From: Stenotrophomonas sp.
GTDB lineage: Bacteria > Pseudomonadota > Gammaproteobacteria > Xanthomonadales > Xanthomonadaceae
Assembly: GCA_003510825.1 (NCBI GenBank)
Contig: DOKO01000102.1
Coordinates: 750 to 18,413 of the forward strand
Direction: 5' to 3'
DNA length: 17,664 nt
Shown here piece after piece: positions 6,599-12,711 of this stretch. Made by a program: the position numbers and the translations under genes. Positions within the stretch are counted from its first letter, which is position 1. The number at the start of each line of letters is the position of its first letter. The notes under the pieces were generated by a model. The model saw nothing but the letters and a program-made list of their open reading frames with translations. It ran no database searches and was not told the DNA's origin.

Positions 6599-7342
6599 TC
6601 ACGCATCGTCATCCAGCGCATCGCCATCCCAATCGGGCAGCGCGTCGTCGGGACCCGCAGCGTCCGGGTCCACCGGCTCCAGCAGGGTGTAGTCATCGCG
6701 TCGCGCATCGCGAATACCCAGGCCCACATACACAGCCTCCAGCGCCGCGGTATGTGCATGCCGTCGCAGCTGCGCCGGGGTGGTCAGCTCGCCCCTCAGC
6801 CAGGCCGCCGCGGCCGCGGGCTCCACAAACACCGGCCCATCGGCAGACAGCGGGGCCGGAATCGCCGGGTTGCCATCGGTCAGGATCGAAAACGTGTCGC
6901 GCATGTCGCCGGTCTCGTCCTGCCAATGCTCCCACAGCCCGGCCGCCAGCAGCGCCAATCCATCCTGGCGCTGGACGAACATCGGCCACGGCGGTCGTCG
7001 CTGCCGGTCCCATTTGAAATAGCCGGTCATCGGCACGATGCAGCGCCGCTTGCTCCAGGCATCGGCAAAGATGCGGCTGCGCGGGGCGCGCTCCAGCCGG
7101 GCAGTCACCGTGGTGTAGGGCGTGGAGGGTTGCTTCGACCAGCGCGGCACCAGGCCCCACTGCATCTCCGCAACGACCGTCGTGGCCTTCGCATCGGCGG
7201 CGCCTGCCGCCCAGACCCAGGCGTGGCCGTCCTTGCCGATGTTGTAGCGCGCATCTGCCGTTGCCAGTGCTGCCGACACGTCGCCGGGCAGGGCAGCAGC
7301 AAAGCTGTCCACATCCACGAAGGCCTGCACGAAACGCCGCAT
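6599..7342 (-). CDS. Divergent SRAP (YedK/HMCES-like) family protein lacking catalytic residues
   Basis: A 247-residue protein with the SRAP fold signature: RRFVQ at the N-terminus, ARYNI (31-35), MQWGLVPRW (60-68), RRCIVPMTGYFKW (99-111), LAAGLWE (132-138) and FSILTDG (151-157). Active SRAP proteins start MCGRF, expose Cys2 and crosslink it to abasic sites in single-stranded DNA. Here the protein starts MRRF, so Cys2 is absent. The NAR Asn is Thr80, the catalytic Glu of (F/Y)EW is Lys110, and the HxRMP/HDRRP-type His is missing near 160-170. The start is supported by GGAG 6 nt upstream of ATG 7342. A ~50-residue acidic C-terminus (DDALPDWDGDALDDDA) is unusual. It ends a three-gene operon, 18 nt after the 62-residue gene. 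Probably a non-enzymatic DNA-binding or regulatory paralogue. Confidence 0.85.
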   Translation of the reverse strand: MRRFVQAFVDVDSFAAALPGDVSAALATADARYNIGKDGHAWVWAAGAADAKATTVVAEMQWGLVPRWSKQPSTPYTTVTARLERAPRSRIFADAWSKRRCIVPMTGYFKWDRQRRPPWPMFVQRQDGLALLAAGLWEHWQDETGDMRDTFSILTDGNPAIPAPLSADGPVFVEPAAAAAWLRGELTTPAQLRRHAHTAALEAVYVGLGIRDARRDDYTLLEPVDPDAAGPDDALPDWDGDALDDDA

Positions 7343-7360
7343 GCCCGCTCCGTCGCCGCC

Positions 7361-7549
7361 TCAGCGCGGCGGATGTGCCTGCAGGGCGTCGCGTCCGCGC
7401 GGGGTCAGGTCGATGTCGCCGTCTTCGGCCTGCACGGCAAAGCCTGCCGTGACAGCCCAGGTGGCGGCGTCACTGTCCACGCGTTCCGCATCGGCAATGG
7501 CCTGCAGGATCCGGCGCTGTGCATCGGTCAGCGACGCGTCCATGTTCAT
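7361..7549 (-). CDS. Small protein, possible winged-helix fragment, unknown function
   Basis: A 62-residue soluble protein starting MNMDASLTDAQ. Residues 7-20 form an amphipathic helix (LTDAQRRILQAIAD) and the end reads DIDLTPRGRDALQ, which resembles the last helix and wing of MarR/PadR-like winged-helix folds. It is too short for a full domain, so this is weak. Its ATG (7549-7547) overlaps the TGA stop (7548-7546) of the zinc-ribbon gene as ATGA, indicating translational coupling. The SRAP-like gene starts 18 nt after its stop. A second in-frame ATG at 7543 (MDASL) is possible. Confidence 0.7.
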   Translation of the reverse strand: MNMDASLTDAQRRILQAIADAERVDSDAATWAVTAGFAVQAEDGDIDLTPRGRDALQAHPPR

Positions 7550-7794
7550 ACGCCCAGCACGCGCGGCAGCTGCCAGTCGGCGACGCGTGCATTGCTCACT
7601 GCCTGGTGGCAACCGCAGTCGTCACAGCGGAACAGGGTGCCGCCGGGCAGGTGCAGCAGGTTGCCTTCGGTGGACGAGGTCGTGGCCTCGCAGTGGTTGC
7701 AGGTCACCGTCAGCGACGTGATGCGTTCCACCCCGCCGGCCATGTTGAAGACGGCCTCGAAGGCGCGAATGGCGAAATGACCGGTGTCCGACAT
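7546..7794 (-). CDS. Small zinc-ribbon protein, first gene of the SRAP-like operon
   Basis: An 82-residue protein (MSDTGHFAIRAFE...) with two CxxC knuckles, TCNHC and RCDDC, ~22 residues apart, as expected for one zinc-ribbon site. Extra His and Cys residues follow the second knuckle (CGCHQ). Such ribbons bind nucleic acids or protein partners; no enzymatic domain is present. An in-frame ATG at 7824 would add ten residues and is preceded by a purine-rich stretch, so the start is uncertain. Function is unknown; the operon places it with an SRAP-like protein. Confidence 0.72.
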   Translation of the reverse strand: MSDTGHFAIRAFEAVFNMAGGVERITSLTVTCNHCEATTSSTEGNLLHLPGGTLFRCDDCGCHQAVSNARVADWQLPRVLGV

Positions 7795-7899
7795 GAGGGA
7801 AGGGGGGGCAGGGAGAAGGTGCATTCATCGTCACACTTTCACCTGTGATGACCCCGTCAGCCCGATGCGGTGGCGAGGTCAAATCCAGCCGCGTGGGCA

Positions 7900-7924
7900 C
7901 AGCCCCTGCCACCGGCAAGGGCTG
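7900..7924 (-). terminator. Hairpin downstream of the MFS gene
   Basis: CAGCCCCTGCC (7900-7910) and GGCAAGGGCTG (7914-7924) form an 11-bp stem with one mismatch and a 3-nt loop, 11 nt after the MFS stop codon. There is no T-run on the minus strand. It resembles a decayed version of the hairpin at 6549-6587 (shared GCAAGGG / CCCTGCC core). Confidence 0.45.
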
Positions 7925-7935
7925 CGTGCAGGGCC

Positions 7936-9132
7936 TCAGGCAGCCTTGCGGCGGCGGTCGACCAGCATCGACACGCCCCACAGCAGCAGACCGCCGATCG
8001 CGGTGGCTGCGCCGACATAGCCAGTGGTGGCCGGGCTGAAGCCGGCGCTGATGGCCATGCCGCCCAGCCACGGGCCCAGCGCGTTGGCGGTATTGAAGGC
8101 TGCATGATTGGAGGCGGCGGCCAGTGTCTGCGCCTCGCCGGCCACGTCCATCAGGCGGGTCTGCAGCACGGCGGCCAGCGCACCCATGGTGCCCACGGTG
8201 ATGATCATCGGGCCGATGGTCCACACCGACTGCGCGGCCAGCGGGTACAGCAGCAGCATCACGATGGACCACACCAGCACGACGGCGGCGGCATTGAAGT
8301 GGAACTTGTCCACCAGCCAGCCGCCGGCGATGTTGCCGATGATCGCGCCGATGCCGAACACGCCCACGGCCAGCGGCATCCACGATTCGGCAACGCCGGT
8401 CACCTGCACCAGGGTCGGCGCGAGGTAGGTGAAGACACAGAACATGCCGGCGAAGCCGACCGCGCCGATGCCCAGCGCCAGCCACACCTGGGTGGTGTTG
8501 AACGCGCGCAGCTCACGCATCGGCGAGGTACGCACCTCGTCCGGGTCGGGTAGCAGGAAGCGGGCGATCATCACCACCGTGGCGATGGCCAGCACGCTGA
8601 CCAGGGCGAAGGCCGTGCGCCAGCTCAGCTGCTGGCCCAGCCAGGTAGTCAGCGGGTTGCCGATCAGGATCGCGATGGACAGGCCGAGCAGCACCCGCGA
8701 CATTGCCTGGCCACGCTGGCCGGCCGGACTGATGGCCGCGGCCACCAGCATCGCCACGCCGAAGTAGGCGCCATGCGGCAGGCCGGCGACGAAGCGGGCG
8801 ATCAGCATGGTGCCGTAGTTGGGGGCCAGGGCGCTGGCCAGGTTGCCCACCGCGTAGAAGCCCATCAGCGCCAGCAGCAGCTTGCGGCGCGGGAACGAAG
8901 CGCCGATGAAGGCGAGGATCGGCGCGCCGACCACCACGCCGATGGCGTAGGCACTGATCAGGTGGCCGACCTGGGTCTCGCTGATCGACAGGCCGCGGCT
9001 GATCTCCAGCATCAGGCCCATGCTGGCGAATTCACTGGTACCGATGGCAAAGCCACCCAGCGACAGGGCAAGGATGATCCAGGTGCGCTGACGCGGCGTC
9101 AGCCGCGCGGCCAGAGGGGAATTGGGGCTCAT
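7936..9132 (-). CDS. DHA1-family MFS exporter (YdhP/AraJ-like)
   Basis: A 398-residue inner-membrane transporter with ~12 hydrophobic helices. The N-terminal region GGFAIGTSEFASMGLM (26-41), then LISAYAIGVVVGAP (58-71) and GASFPRRK (motif A position, 77-84), is very like the E. coli YdhP/AraJ subgroup, whose members are proton-driven drug or sugar effluxers. The motif A Asp/Gly residues are reduced, as is common in this subgroup. ATG at 9132 (MSPNSPLAARL) is preferred because the upstream extension to 9252 is Pro/Cys-rich and not membrane-like. Substrate unknown. A -10-like TACAAT with an adjacent dyad lies 33 bp upstream. Confidence 0.88.
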   Translation of the reverse strand: MSPNSPLAARLTPRQRTWIILALSLGGFAIGTSEFASMGLMLEISRGLSISETQVGHLISAYAIGVVVGAPILAFIGASFPRRKLLLALMGFYAVGNLASALAPNYGTMLIARFVAGLPHGAYFGVAMLVAAAISPAGQRGQAMSRVLLGLSIAILIGNPLTTWLGQQLSWRTAFALVSVLAIATVVMIARFLLPDPDEVRTSPMRELRAFNTTQVWLALGIGAVGFAGMFCVFTYLAPTLVQVTGVAESWMPLAVGVFGIGAIIGNIAGGWLVDKFHFNAAAVVLVWSIVMLLLYPLAAQSVWTIGPMIITVGTMGALAAVLQTRLMDVAGEAQTLAAASNHAAFNTANALGPWLGGMAISAGFSPATTGYVGAATAIGGLLLWGVSMLVDRRRKAA

Positions 9133-9164
9133 GCGGGGGGCGGGCAGGGCGGGGGGAGCCGCCC

Positions 9165-9187
9165 ATTGTACTGCTGCACCGCAGCAG
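9165..9187 (-). promoter_or_regulatory. Candidate MFS promoter -10 with abutting operator-like dyad
   Basis: On the minus strand TACAAT (9170-9165) matches the -10 consensus at five of six positions and lies 33 bp before ATG 9132. Directly upstream is a perfect inverted repeat CTGCTGC-GGT-GCAGCAG (9187-9171), which fills the -35/-10 spacer, a usual position for a repressor operator. No good -35 hexamer is seen. The same dyad is 22 nt after the HD gene stop and could instead be a terminator hairpin. Confidence 0.35.
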
Positions 9188-9208
9188 CGGCACCCGCGCA
9201 CGGGTAAA

Positions 9209-9661
9209 TCAGTGTTCGATGGATGGAGCGGGCGGCCCGGGCAGGGCGGCAAGCTGGGCCAGCGCGTGCCGGTATTTCACGCGCAGGCGCTCGGCGGTGG
9301 CGGTGTCCAGGTCGGCCAGACGGTCTTCATCGGCGTTGTCAGCGATATCGGCCAGCTTCACCTTCAGCGCCAGCGGGTCGGCGGCAATGTGCACGTAATA
9401 GTGGTCGGGGTCGGCCAAGGTGTTCCGGCTCAGCAGCTGGACCGCGTGCTGTACTGCTGGCGGGAATGCCTGCACCTGCGCGGCAAATCCGGGGCAGTCC
9501 TCCACCACGTCGTGCAGCCAGGCCACCACTTCAGCATCGGCGTCGCCGCGGACGCGGGCTGCCACCCGGCCCACATGGCCGATGTAGGGCTGGCCGGCCT
9601 TGTCGACCTGCCCGGCGTGGGCTTCGGTGGCCAGTGCGCGGGCGCGTGCGATCCAATCCAT
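9209..9661 (-). CDS. HD-domain phosphohydrolase, SpoT/Mesh1-like
   Basis: A 150-residue soluble protein consisting only of an HD domain. AHAGQVDKAGQPYIGHV (14-30) corresponds to the AHxGQ..sG.PYi.H motif of the RelA/SpoT hydrolase domain. WLHDVVED (48-55) carries the HD and ED metal/catalytic pairs, and KLADIADNADEDR (102-114) corresponds to KLADRLHN. The short length and missing synthetase domain resemble small alarmone hydrolases (Mesh1/SAH), which remove pyrophosphate from (p)ppGpp, but other nucleotide substrates are possible. ATG at 9661 has GGAGA at a 7-nt spacing. It is divergent from the 85-residue gene. Confidence 0.82.
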   Translation of the reverse strand: MDWIARARALATEAHAGQVDKAGQPYIGHVGRVAARVRGDADAEVVAWLHDVVEDCPGFAAQVQAFPPAVQHAVQLLSRNTLADPDHYYVHIAADPLALKVKLADIADNADEDRLADLDTATAERLRVKYRHALAQLAALPGPPAPSIEH

Positions 9662-9757
9662 GACATTCTCCGGTGCGCGGATATGTATTGTCGTCTGCGT
9701 CGCCTGCATGCCGCCACCACGGCAGGGGCGGCATCATCGCCTGACGCGGGCACGAGA

Positions 9758-9773
9758 TGTGAACGCCATCACG
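9758..9773. promoter_or_regulatory. Candidate Clp/CRP-type site upstream of the 85-residue gene
   Basis: TGTGA-ACGCCA-TCACG matches the CRP/Clp consensus TGTGA-N6-TCACA at nine of ten defined bases. Xanthomonadaceae Clp recognises the same consensus. It lies just before the ribosome binding site of the plus-strand gene (ATG 9785), a position that would repress rather than activate. About 0.5 such sites are expected by chance in a window this size with equal base frequencies, so this is weak. Confidence 0.3.
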
Positions 9774-9784
9774 GAGAAGAATGC

Positions 9785-10042
9785 ATGCAGGAGTACACGC
9801 ATCAACTCGAGCTGCGCGGCCGCTATCGGCTGGTAGCGGTGACCCACGCGCCGGTGTACGCTCCCGGCGATGTAATCGGTCACGCGGTCATCGCCGATGA
9901 CGGGGAACGCTTGACCGATCTGATGTCGCTGGCCGAAGCGCGCCGGTACCTGGAGGTGCTGGAGCGTGAAGAGGGCATCGAGCCCGGGCTGGAGAATGAA
10001 ACCAACCTGCGGAAACGGGCGTCGCAACGACGCCGCCGCTAG
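9785..10042 (+). CDS. Conserved-looking 85-residue protein of unknown function, upstream of virD4
   Basis: The start codon has GGAGAAG (9773-9779) at a 5-nt spacing, which supports ATG 9785 over longer in-frame starts. The protein begins MQEYTHQLELRGRYRLVAV, suggesting beta strands, then has a Leu/Glu-rich helix (SLAEARRYLEVLEREEG) and a basic end (KRASQRRRR). There is no signal peptide, membrane segment or known motif. It is divergent from the HD hydrolase and ends 36 nt before virD4, so the two could share a transcript. Confidence 0.65.
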   Translation: MQEYTHQLELRGRYRLVAVTHAPVYAPGDVIGHAVIADDGERLTDLMSLAEARRYLEVLEREEGIEPGLENETNLRKRASQRRRR

Positions 10043-10078
10043 GCCGTCGCGCCTCAGTGCGCATCATGGAGGATTCGG

Positions 10079-11758
10079 GTGTTGCCCAGTAATAAGTTCC
10101 TGACCATCGCCATCGCTACGGTGGTCGCCCTGCTGCTTGGTTTCGCGTTGTCCGGCTACCTGACGCTGTTGCTGCTTGGCCTGGACACCAAGCTGTTCAC
10201 CTGGAATACCTATTACCAGTACTACAACGCGCTGGGCCAGCCGCAGGTTGCGCCGTTTGTGGGCAAGATCAAGTGGGCCGGCTACCTGGGCTTCGGCCTG
10301 CCGCTGCTGATCGTGCTGGTGGGCAGCCTGGTGTGGCTGCTGAAGAAGGAGAAGAAGTCGCTGCATGGCGACGCACGCTTTGCCACCGGTTCCGACCTGG
10401 CCAAGCACGGCCTGTACAAGAAGACCGACCAGAGCATCGTGGTCGGCAGCCATGGCGGCAAGCTGGTACGACTGGACGGCCAGCAGTTCGTGATCCTGGC
10501 CGCGCCGACCCGCTCGGGCAAGGGCGTGGGCGTGGTCATCCCGAACCTGCTCGAGTACGGCGAGTCGCTGGTGGTGCTGGACATCAAGCAGGAAAACTTC
10601 GACCTGACCAGTGGTTGGCGCGCCAGCCAGGGGCAGGAGATCTTCCTGTTCAATCCCTTCGCCGAAGACCGCCGCACGCACCGCTGGAATCCGCTCAGTT
10701 ACGTCTCCGACGACCCGGCCTTCCGCGTCTCGGACCTGATGAGCATCGGCGCCATGCTGTACCCCGATGGTGCCGAGGACCAGAAGTTCTGGGTCAGCCA
10801 GGCCCGCAACGCCTTCATCGCCTTCACCCTGTACCTGTTCGAGAACTGGGATGACGAGCGCGCCAGCGGCTTCCCCGGCGGCCAGGGCACGCCCACGCTG
10901 GGCGCGGTGTACCGCCTGTCCTCGGGCGATGGCACCGACCTCAAGAAGTTCCTGAAGAGCCTGTCCGAACGGCCGTTCCTGAGCAGCAATGCGCGCTCGG
11001 CGTTCGCCAACATGCTGTCCCAGGCCGACGAGACCTTCGCCTCGATCCTGGGCACCTTCAAGGAACCGCTGAACGCCTGGGTCAATCCGGTGCTGGACAA
11101 GGCGACCAGTACCAACGACTTCCTGCTCACCGACGTGCGCAGGAAGAAAATGACCATCTACATCGGCATCCAGCCCAACAAGCTGGCCGAGAGCCGCCTG
11201 ATCATCAACCTGTTCTTCAGTCAGCTGATCAACCTCAACACCAAGGAACTGCCCAAGTCCAATCCGGACCTGAAGTACCAGTGCCTGTTGCTGATGGACG
11301 AATTCACCTCGATCGGCAAGGTCGACATCATCGCCTCGGCGGTGTCCTACATGGCCGGCTACAACGTGCGCCTGCTGCCGATCATCCAGAGCATGTCGCA
11401 GCTGGACGCGACCTATGGCCGGGAGATCTCCCGCACCATCATCACCAACCACGCGCTGCAGATCCTCTACGCACCGCGTGAGCAGCAGGATGCCAACGAC
11501 TATTCGGACATGCTGGGCTACACCACCATCCGCAAGAAGAACGTCACCCACGCGCGTGAAAAGACCCACAGTTTCACCGAGGAGCGTCGTGCGCTGATGC
11601 TGCCGCAGGAGCTGAAGGCGATGGGCCCGGACAAGGAAGTGTTCCTTTACGAAGGCATCCCGCATCCGGTGAAGTGCGACAAGATCCGCTACTACAAAGA
11701 TAAATACTTCACATCGCGTCTACTGCCGAAAGTCGAAGCTCCACTTCTGGATGTTTAA
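10079..11758 (+). CDS. virD4: VirD4 type IV secretion coupling protein ATPase
   Basis: A 559-residue hexameric inner-membrane ATPase that recruits effectors to the secretion channel. Two N-terminal membrane helices (~8-35 and ~66-88) flank a short periplasmic loop. Walker A is PTRSGKGVG (143-151), Walker B LLLMDE (403-408), with an all-alpha insertion (~210-330) for substrate recognition. The start is GTG 10079, with GGAGG (10068-10072) at a 6-nt spacing. In the Xanthomonadales bacterial-killing system this protein binds the XVIPCD domain of toxic effectors. The last ~20 codons use rarer AT-richer codons than the rest of the gene, continuous with the AT-rich gap that follows. Confidence 0.96.
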   Translation: MLPSNKFLTIAIATVVALLLGFALSGYLTLLLLGLDTKLFTWNTYYQYYNALGQPQVAPFVGKIKWAGYLGFGLPLLIVLVGSLVWLLKKEKKSLHGDARFATGSDLAKHGLYKKTDQSIVVGSHGGKLVRLDGQQFVILAAPTRSGKGVGVVIPNLLEYGESLVVLDIKQENFDLTSGWRASQGQEIFLFNPFAEDRRTHRWNPLSYVSDDPAFRVSDLMSIGAMLYPDGAEDQKFWVSQARNAFIAFTLYLFENWDDERASGFPGGQGTPTLGAVYRLSSGDGTDLKKFLKSLSERPFLSSNARSAFANMLSQADETFASILGTFKEPLNAWVNPVLDKATSTNDFLLTDVRRKKMTIYIGIQPNKLAESRLIINLFFSQLINLNTKELPKSNPDLKYQCLLLMDEFTSIGKVDIIASAVSYMAGYNVRLLPIIQSMSQLDATYGREISRTIITNHALQILYAPREQQDANDYSDMLGYTTIRKKNVTHAREKTHSFTEERRALMLPQELKAMGPDKEVFLYEGIPHPVKCDKIRYYKDKYFTSRLLPKVEAPLLDV

Positions 11759-11842
11759 GTTCAGCTCCGTGAAGTGTGATCCACGCACGAATTCATTGAA
11801 GTGAAATCGTGAGGAGCGTCAAGAAAACGCCATACGTTTAGG

Positions 11843-11870
11843 CAATTCAGACTTGTCTGACATTGAATTG
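11843..11870. promoter_or_regulatory. Nested dyad in the virD4-virB7 gap
   Basis: An outer pair CAATTCA (11843-11849) / TGAATTG (11864-11870) encloses, and partly overlaps, an inner perfect pair TCAGAC (11847-11852) / GTCTGA (11855-11860) around TT. The two pairings are mutually exclusive at their shared bases. It overlaps the weak -35-like TTGACG, so it may be an operator for a repressor of the virB operon or a terminator element for virD4. No T-run follows. Confidence 0.4.
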
Positions 11871-12030
11871 ACGCGTGGCTGTGCGAGTCTATGCACAGCT
11901 TGGGAATCTTCAAGATTCAGCTTGCTTTCAGAGTGGCCAGGAGTTTCAGCCATGGGAACAGGGATGGTTCCGACGTTGGTGAGGGTGTGAGAGGGCGGTG
12001 TTTCTGATGCCGTTTTCCACAACCTGGTTG

Positions 12031-12046
12031 GCAGCTTTCGAGCTGC
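12031..12046 (+). other. Hairpin with UUCG tetraloop in the virB7 leader
   Basis: GCAGCT (12031-12036), TTCG loop, AGCTGC (12041-12046): a perfect 6-bp stem closed by a UUCG tetraloop, though with a U-A rather than the most stable C-G closing pair. It lies ~130 nt upstream of the virB7 ATG. It could fold in the mRNA leader; a function is not evident. Confidence 0.3.
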
Positions 12047-12175
12047 AGGGGAGCCGTCGTGGGCGCGTGCAGCAATGCCGCGTATCCACCGCGTTTTCGG
12101 TGTGCGCCATGTAGCACCGGACAGCCAGGGGACCAACATCGGGACTGCTTTTTCGTACGTCAAAGTGAAGCCCGT

Positions 12176-12622
12176 ATGAATCAGGCGTTTATCGCAAAGT
12201 TGTCCATCGCCGCAGCGGCGGCGTTGATGGTAGCCGGATGTGCTACCAAGCCCGCACCCGATTTCGGCGGCCGGTGGAAGCCGGTCAACCGTTTCGCGGA
12301 AACCCCCACCGAGATTCCGCTGTATTCCAGCTACGTGTACCAGGCCTCGCCCATGGACGGCACGCTCAAGGGCATGCTCGACCGTTGGGCCAAGGATTCC
12401 GGCCGCACGCTGGACTATCGCCTCAGCTCGGATTTCACCCTCTACGGAGCGGTGACGCGGATTGATACGACCAACGCGCAGCAGGCCGTGATCGATGTCA
12501 CGTCGGCCTACTCGGCGCAGGGCGTTTCGGTGTCCATCGTCGGCAACCAGATCGTCGTGCAGAGCGCCGGATCGACGCCGACCGCGTCGGCCCAGGGCCC
12601 TGATCCGAACAGCGGCAGCTGA
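12176..12622 (+). CDS. virB7: VirB7 outer-membrane lipoprotein with C-terminal N0-like domain
   Basis: A 148-residue lipoprotein. The signal peptide (1-21) ends in lipobox LMVAGC, giving lipidated Cys22 with Ala at +2, consistent with outer-membrane sorting. A flexible linker with GGRWKPVNRF (31-40) follows and is where VirB7 of Xanthomonas binds VirB9. Residues ~48-135 form an N0-like domain (GTLKGMLDRWAKDSGRTLDY, then a beta strand around VSVSIVGNQIVV), as in secretins. Classical VirB7 proteins are only ~40-60 residues; the long form is characteristic of the Xanthomonadales system and forms an extra ring around the core complex. It has a weak ribosome site (GTGAAG). First gene of the virB operon, 89 nt before virB8. 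Confidence 0.92.
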   Translation: MNQAFIAKLSIAAAAALMVAGCATKPAPDFGGRWKPVNRFAETPTEIPLYSSYVYQASPMDGTLKGMLDRWAKDSGRTLDYRLSSDFTLYGAVTRIDTTNAQQAVIDVTSAYSAQGVSVSIVGNQIVVQSAGSTPTASAQGPDPNSGS

Positions 12623-12711
12623 GTCATCCAGGAAACCATCGAACATGCCGCTCCCCGCGCCTGACGCAGGGGTGCCGCACCCATTGATGTTTCAGCAGTA
12701 CGGAAGAATCC

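Larger units (their letters stand above)
11759..12175. other. 417-bp non-coding gap between virD4 and virB7, AT-rich at its 5' side
   Basis: No supportable gene is present; the longest AUG frame noted is 35 codons (12007-12114) with no good ribosome site. By hand count 11691-11940 is about 46% G+C, against coding sequence that is clearly well above 60%. The gap contains the nested dyad at 11843-11870 and a short hairpin at 12031-12046. It probably holds the promoter and 5' leader of the virB7-virB11 operon. A weak sigma-70-like pair is TTGACG (11868-11873) with TATGCA (11890-11895), spacer 16. Confidence 0.6.

Noticed and set aside
7831..7848. TCACA-N8-TGTGA dyad upstream of the zinc-ribbon gene, resembling a CRP/Clp site
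   Set aside because: The half-sites are in the wrong order and spacing (Clp needs TGTGA-N6-TCACA).
10064..11665. 533-codon minus-strand open frame antisense to virD4
   Set aside because: It is a codon-bias shadow of virD4, which has Walker motifs and a strong ribosome site.
12007..12114. 35-codon frame in the virD4-virB7 gap
   Set aside because: There is no adequately spaced ribosome site and no recognisable protein character. Length is within chance for this sequence.
11819..12646. 275-codon minus-strand open frame spanning the gap and virB7
   Set aside because: It is antisense to the well-supported virB7 gene, its product is Arg/Gly/His-rich low-complexity, and long antisense frames are common in GC-rich coding DNA.
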